Below, in pieces: positions 60,041 through 64,000 of a stretch of DNA of 64,000 bases. The notes beneath the pieces are model-generated. The model had not been told where the DNA came from, ran no database searches, and saw only the letters and a list, made by a program, of their open reading frames with translations. The stretch is from Rhizobium sp. CB3090 (GTDB lineage Bacteria; Pseudomonadota; Alphaproteobacteria; Rhizobiales; Rhizobiaceae). Both the position numbers and the translations under genes were made by a program. Numbering within the stretch: position 1 is the stretch's first letter; each line of letters opens with the position of its first letter. The stretch is from the NCBI RefSeq assembly GCF_029714285.1, contig NZ_CP121662.1, forward strand, positions 1,302,001-1,366,000, given 5' to 3'.

Positions 60041-61564
60041 ATGGCTCACGATGTCGAGCGTCTTCTGACCGCTACCGGCTTCTGCAAATATTTTCCCGGT
60101 TCCACCGCCCTTGATCATGTCGATTTCACATTGCGGCGGGGCGAGGTTCATGCGCTTCTCGGTGAGAATGGTGCAGGGAAATCGACGCTGATCAAATGCA
60201 TGACCGGCGCATATCGCCGCGATGCTGGCAGCCTAGTTCTCGATGGCGCCGAAATCGACCCGCACGATACGCTCGCCGCGCAGAAGCTCGGCATCGGAAC
60301 GGTCTATCAGGAGGTGAACCTCCTTGCGAATTTGAGTGTCGCGGAAAATCTCTTCCTCGGCCGCCAGCCGAAACGCTTCGGCATGGTCAGCAGCCGTTTG
60401 ATGAACAGCATGGCGAAAGACCTGCTGTCGCAATACGGCATAGACATCGACGTCAGTCGTCAGCTCGACCGTTTCTCCGTCGCAATCCAGCAAGTCATCG
60501 CGATCGCGCGTGCTGTCGATCTCTCCGGCAAGGTTCTGATCCTCGACGAGCCGACGGCCAGCCTGGATACGCATGAAGTCGCGATGCTTTTCGGTATTAT
60601 CCAAAACCTGAAGAGGCGTGGCTTAGGCATTGTTTTCATTACGCACTTTCTGGAGCAGGTCTATCAGATCTGCGACCGCATAACCGTCCTGCGCAACGGC
60701 CGCCTTGTGGGTACGCGTGATGCCGATGGCCTTTCACGGCAAACCCTGATCGCCATGATGCTTGGCCGCGAACTTGCGCAGGTCGAAGCAACAGGAAAGC
60801 AGGCAGTCAGCGAAAGCGGCCCCGTGAGATACCGTTTCACGAATTTCGGCAAGCGCGGCAAGATAAAACCCTTCGATCTGGAGGTTCGTGAAGGCGAAGT
60901 GGTGGGGATTGCCGGGCTGCTGGGCTCAGGGCGCACGGAAACCGCGGAGGTGCTTTTCGGCGTCGAGCGCGCCGACAGTGGCGAGGCAAAGATCGAAGAC
61001 CGGACGGTGACGCTTTCGAGCCCGCGTGCCGCCATCAACAGCGGCTTCGGATTTTGCCCGGAAGACCGCAAGACGGACGGCATTATCGGCGATCTGTCCA
61101 TCCGCGAAAATATAGTCATGGCGCTCCAGGCCCGCCGCGGATGGGCACGCCCATTGCCGCGCAGCGAGCAGAACGCGATTGCCGATCGCTATATCAAGGC
61201 GTTGGATATTCGCACCACCGACCGCGAAAAGCCGATAAGGCTGCTCTCCGGCGGCAATCAGCAAAAGGCCATTCTGGCGCGCTGGCTGGCGACCAATCCC
61301 AATTTCCTGATCTTGGACGAGCCGACGCGCGGCATCGATGTCGGTGCGCACGCCGAGATCATCCGCCTGATCGAAGACCTTTGCCAGCAGGGAATGTCGC
61401 TGGTGGTGATTTCGTCCGAGCTGGAGGAGCTTGTAGCCTATAGTTCCCGCGTCATCGTGCTGCGCGACCGCGAGCATATTGCCGAACTGACAGGCGAGAA
61501 GATTACTGCCAGCCACATCGTCGACTCCATCGCGACGGGCGAGAGCAAGCGAGAAGAAGCATGA
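60041..61564 (+). CDS. Sugar ABC transporter ATP-binding protein (YtfR-like)
   Basis: The 507-residue protein has two ABC domains. The first has Walker A GENGAGKSTLIK and Walker B LILDEPTASLD with a degenerate signature (FSVAIQQVIAIARAV). The second has a loose Walker A (GLLGSGRTETAE), a good signature LSGGNQQKAILARWLA and Walker B FLILDEPTRGIDVGA. This is the ribose/galactose-class (CUT2) layout. AAGGAA lies upstream of ATG 60041. The stop overlaps the first permease start (ATGA). Confidence 0.93.
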   Translation: MAHDVERLLTATGFCKYFPGSTALDHVDFTLRRGEVHALLGENGAGKSTLIKCMTGAYRRDAGSLVLDGAEIDPHDTLAAQKLGIGTVYQEVNLLANLSVAENLFLGRQPKRFGMVSSRLMNSMAKDLLSQYGIDIDVSRQLDRFSVAIQQVIAIARAVDLSGKVLILDEPTASLDTHEVAMLFGIIQNLKRRGLGIVFITHFLEQVYQICDRITVLRNGRLVGTRDADGLSRQTLIAMMLGRELAQVEATGKQAVSESGPVRYRFTNFGKRGKIKPFDLEVREGEVVGIAGLLGSGRTETAEVLFGVERADSGEAKIEDRTVTLSSPRAAINSGFGFCPEDRKTDGIIGDLSIRENIVMALQARRGWARPLPRSEQNAIADRYIKALDIRTTDREKPIRLLSGGNQQKAILARWLATNPNFLILDEPTRGIDVGAHAEIIRLIEDLCQQGMSLVVISSELEELVAYSSRVIVLRDREHIAELTGEKITASHIVDSIATGESKREEA

Positions 61565-62589
61565 GTTCCCAGATTAAGGCCCTGTTGTTTCGATTGGCTC
61601 CGCAAATCATTGCGTTGGCAGCCATTCTTCTTTTGAATTTCATTATGTTCCCGCAGTTCTTTCATCTGGAGCTTCAGAATGGCAGACTGTACGGCAGCAT
61701 CATCGATGTTCTCAATCGCGGTGCTCCGGTGGCACTTCTGTCCATCGGTATGACGCTGGTCATTGCCACCAAAGGCATCGATCTCTCGGTCGGTGCGGTG
61801 ATCGCAATTTGCGGTGCCGTCGCTGCATCCGCGATCGTCTCCGGGAATTCTCTCGCCTACACGCTGATACTCACCATCGGCGTCGGGCTGGCATGCGGGC
61901 TGTGGAACGGGTTTCTCGTCGCGGTTCTCGACATTCAGCCGATCATCGCCACGCTGGTATTGATGGTCGCGGGCCGCGGGATAGCTCAATTGATCACCGA
62001 AGGCGTCATCATGACCTTCAATGACGATGGGCTCATCTTCCTGGGAAGCGGGTCCTTTGCCTCTCTGCCGATGCCCGTCGTCATCTGGCTGTTAGTGGCA
62101 CTGGCGGTCATTCTTCTGGTGAGGCGCACGGCGCTCGGCATGCTTGTCGAGGCCATCGGCATCAACCGGCGGGCCAGCACGCTGTCGGGCATTCAGACGC
62201 CGGTGCTGCTGATCGCCGCCTATGCTCTGAGCGGCCTTTGCGCCTCTATCGCCGGCATCATAGTTTCCGCCGATATCAAGGGTGCCGATGCGAACAATGC
62301 CGGTCTCTGGTTGGAGCTCGACGCGATCCTGGCCGTTGTCGTCGGCGGCAATTCCCTTCTTGGCGGGCGCTTCAGTATTGTCGGCTCGTTGATCGGTGCG
62401 ATGATCATCCAGTCGGTCAATACCGGCATTCTGTTGTCCGGCTTCCCGCCGGAATTCAATCTGGTGATCAAGGCCGTTATCGTCATCATTATTCTGGTCA
62501 TCCAGTCTCCAGCGCTTCAATCCGTCTCGGCGTTTTTCTGGCGTCGGCGCGGCACGGCACAGATGGTCCATGAGGAGCAGGCAAAGTGA
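61561..62589 (+). CDS. Sugar ABC transporter permease (YtfT-like)
   Basis: The 342-residue membrane protein belongs to the CUT2 permease family: GAPVALLSIGMTLVIATKGIDLSVGAVIAICGAVAA is the signature, with ALGMLVEAIGINRRASTLSGI as the ATPase-facing loop. Eight to ten hydrophobic segments. It overlaps the ATPase gene and the following permease (GTGA). By position and likeness it pairs with the next permease, as YtfT with YjfF. Confidence 0.92.
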   Translation: MSSQIKALLFRLAPQIIALAAILLLNFIMFPQFFHLELQNGRLYGSIIDVLNRGAPVALLSIGMTLVIATKGIDLSVGAVIAICGAVAASAIVSGNSLAYTLILTIGVGLACGLWNGFLVAVLDIQPIIATLVLMVAGRGIAQLITEGVIMTFNDDGLIFLGSGSFASLPMPVVIWLLVALAVILLVRRTALGMLVEAIGINRRASTLSGIQTPVLLIAAYALSGLCASIAGIIVSADIKGADANNAGLWLELDAILAVVVGGNSLLGGRFSIVGSLIGAMIIQSVNTGILLSGFPPEFNLVIKAVIVIIILVIQSPALQSVSAFFWRRRGTAQMVHEEQAK

Positions 62590-63554
62590 ATTCGAAATAT
62601 CTTCCTCTGCTTGCGACGATCGTCATTTTTCTGCTGGCCTATACCGGCTGCGTGCTGCAGTTTCCGACCATGCTGTCGACGCGCGTTATCGGCAATCTGC
62701 TGACGGACAATGCTTTTCTCGGAATTGCGGCGGTCGGCATGACCTTCGTCATCCTCTCCGGCGGCATCGATCTATCGATCGGTTCGGTCATCGCCTTTAC
62801 TGGCGTCTTCCTGGCGATCATTCTCAGGGATACCTCGATCCATCCTTTGCTCGCCTTCGCGCTTGTTCTGGCGATCACGACGGTCTTCGGCGCGGGCATG
62901 GGTGCCATCATCCACTATCTCAGCATGCCGCCCTTCATCGTCACGCTGGCGGGCATGTTTCTTGCGCGCGGTATAGCTTTCGTCCTGTCGATCGACAGCA
63001 TCCCGATCGAGCATGATTTCTATTCGCAACTGAGCGATCTGTATCTGCTGCTGCCGGGCGGCGGTCGTCTGACGCTGATCGGCGGAATCATGCTTATCGT
63101 CTTCGCCGGAGGTATCGTGCTGGCGCATCGCACCCGCTTCGGAGCCAACGTCTATGCGCTGGGTGGTGGGGTGCAGACGGCGCAGTTGATGGGCGTTCCG
63201 GTGGGCCGCACGACGATCCAGATCTACGCGCTGTCCGGCTTTCTCGCCGGTCTATCCGGAATCGTTTTTTCGCTCTATACATCGGCCGGATATTCGCTGG
63301 CTACCGTTGGTGTCGAGCTGGATGCAATTGCGGCAGTGGTCATAGGCGGAACATTGCTGACGGGGGGAGCAGGGTTCGTAGGAGGAACTCTCATCGGAAT
63401 TCTCATACAGGGCTTGATTCAGACTTATATCACCTTTGATGGAACGCTCTCCAGTTGGTGGACTAAGATATTGATCGGGCTGCTGCTGTTTGCGTTTATT
63501 CTGATGCAGAAGGGGCTTCTGCTACTTTCCCGTTTCAATCGACGTTTCGCCTGA
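62586..63554 (+). CDS. Sugar ABC transporter permease (YjfF-like)
   Basis: The 322-residue protein starts with GTG at 62586 inside the preceding stop. It has the same CUT2 signature (NAFLGIAAVGMTFVILSGGIDLSIGSVIAFTGVFLAI) and a C-terminal region with DAIAAVVIGGTLLTGGAGFVGGTLIGILIQGLIQTYI. Two dissimilar permeases with one ATPase fit the YtfQRT-YjfF galactofuranose importer, though the substrate remains to be tested. Confidence 0.92.
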   Translation: MNSKYLPLLATIVIFLLAYTGCVLQFPTMLSTRVIGNLLTDNAFLGIAAVGMTFVILSGGIDLSIGSVIAFTGVFLAIILRDTSIHPLLAFALVLAITTVFGAGMGAIIHYLSMPPFIVTLAGMFLARGIAFVLSIDSIPIEHDFYSQLSDLYLLLPGGGRLTLIGGIMLIVFAGGIVLAHRTRFGANVYALGGGVQTAQLMGVPVGRTTIQIYALSGFLAGLSGIVFSLYTSAGYSLATVGVELDAIAAVVIGGTLLTGGAGFVGGTLIGILIQGLIQTYITFDGTLSSWWTKILIGLLLFAFILMQKGLLLLSRFNRRFA

Positions 63555-63570
63555 GGGAAGGACAGAGCGC

Positions 63571-64000
63571 TTGCGCAGCAGATTGCTTGAAACAAGAAAG
63601 ACCGAAGGGAAATCACGAACCAGCCATGCGCAGGTCGTGGATGATCTCGGAAAAGCGATCGTGTCTGGCGCCTTTCCCGTCGGCAGCATTCTTCCCGGTG
63701 ACAGCGATCTTCTGCAACGGTTCAAGGTGTCGCGCACGGTCCTGCGTGAGAGCATGAAGACGCTCGCGGCAAAAGGTTTGGTCGTTCCGCGCGCCCGGGT
63801 CGGAACGCGTGTCACCGAGAAGATCCATTGGAACATGTTCGACAGCGCCGTGCTGACGTGGCACTTTGAAAGCGGCGTCAACGAAGAGTTCCTTCTCCAC
63901 CTCTATGACATCCGCTTGGCCTTCGAGCCGTTTGCCGCCAGTCTCGTGGCGGAGCGCGCCAGCCCTGAGGAAATCGAATTGTTGCGGCGGCTTGCGATGA
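63571..64000 (+). CDS. FadR/GntR-family regulator (5' part)
   Basis: A TTG start at 63571 follows GAGGGAAGGA; the reading frame is open to the window end (about 143 residues seen). It has a GntR winged helix (QVVDDLGKAIVSGAFPVGSILPGDSDLLQRFKVSRTVLRESMKTLAAKGLVVPRARVGTRV, read as one domain) and the start of an FCD domain (LYDIRLAFEPFAASLVAERASPEEIELL). It lies 16 bases after the sugar permease gene and so probably controls this importer and catabolic genes beyond the window. Confidence 0.88.
   Translation, partial: MRSRLLETRKTEGKSRTSHAQVVDDLGKAIVSGAFPVGSILPGDSDLLQRFKVSRTVLRESMKTLAAKGLVVPRARVGTRVTEKIHWNMFDSAVLTWHFESGVNEEFLLHLYDIRLAFEPFAASLVAERASPEEIELLRRLAM

Noticed and set aside
59965..60114. 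Short frame with GGGAG before ATG 59965, overlapping the start of the sugar importer ATPase
   Set aside because: Composition is not protein-like and it overlaps a clear gene; possible leader peptide but unsupported.

Overview
The window is chromosomal DNA from an alphaproteobacterium of the Rhizobiaceae, most likely Rhizobium in the broad sense. The evidence is: the order bamA-lpxD-fabZ-lpxA-lpxI-lpxB followed by convergent gltA; the eno...pdhA-pdhB-pdhC...lpd...lipA metabolic run, with a lipoyl domain fused to the E1-beta subunit; dusB(nifR3)-ntrB-ntrC-ntrY-ntrX-dat-hfq-hflX; a phosphatidylcholine synthase gene; a LexA box of the alphaproteobacterial GTTC-N7-GTTC type; and palindromic intergenic repeats of the kind scattered through rhizobial genomes. 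The species cannot be fixed from the sequence alone.

Layout. 0-5.5 kb: outer-membrane assembly (bamA 3' part) and lipid A synthesis, tightly overlapping. 5.5-10.3 kb: gltA, a ComEC-like membrane protein and lexA, the last two overlapping tail to tail. 10.6-14.6 kb: three minus-strand envelope genes (DUF2721 protein, MscS-type channel, lipoprotein alpha/beta hydrolase). 15-26.8 kb: VOC protein/kdsA, eno, an FtsB-like protein, the pyruvate dehydrogenase genes, an SGNH esterase, lpd, two small GlsB/YeaQ-type membrane proteins and lipA. 26.9-29.7 kb: a P-loop kinase-like gene, a RatA/COQ10-type protein, cinA and ispDF. 29.9-40.1 kb: the nitrogen regulation block (dusB-ntrBC, ntrYX), a D-amino acid aminotransferase, hfq and hflX. 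40.1-47.7 kb: mazG, a nucleoside deaminase, the siroheme/sulfite reduction operon (cysG-DUF2849-cysI-DUF934), ferredoxin-NADP reductase and a GntR/FCD regulator. 47.7-50 kb: a gene-poor stretch with small hypothetical proteins, a third GlsB-like gene and tRNA-Lys(UUU). 50-54 kb: ccdA, a UbiH-type hydroxylase, pcs and a quinone oxidoreductase. 54-64 kb: two ABC importers, a BMP-type nucleoside-class system and a ribose/galactofuranose-class sugar system, followed by a FadR-like regulator cut by the window end.

Many neighbouring genes are translationally coupled by ATGA/GTGA overlaps (fabZ-lpxA, lpxI-lpxB, VOC-kdsA, dusB-ntrB, ntrB-ntrC, ispDF-cinA, both permease pairs). Visible control elements include a LexA autoregulatory operator, several hairpin-plus-T-run terminators, a terminator-like hairpin after the sugar-binding protein gene, and palindromes upstream of cysG, fpr and the GntR gene.

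I found no CRISPR array, prophage, transposase or obviously new multi-gene system. Most of the window is conserved housekeeping DNA. The points most worth following are the NtrX AAA+ domain lacking the GAFTGA loop, the missing canonical start codon for full-length HflX next to hfq, the candidate operators, and the structured gene-poor stretch ahead of tRNA-Lys.
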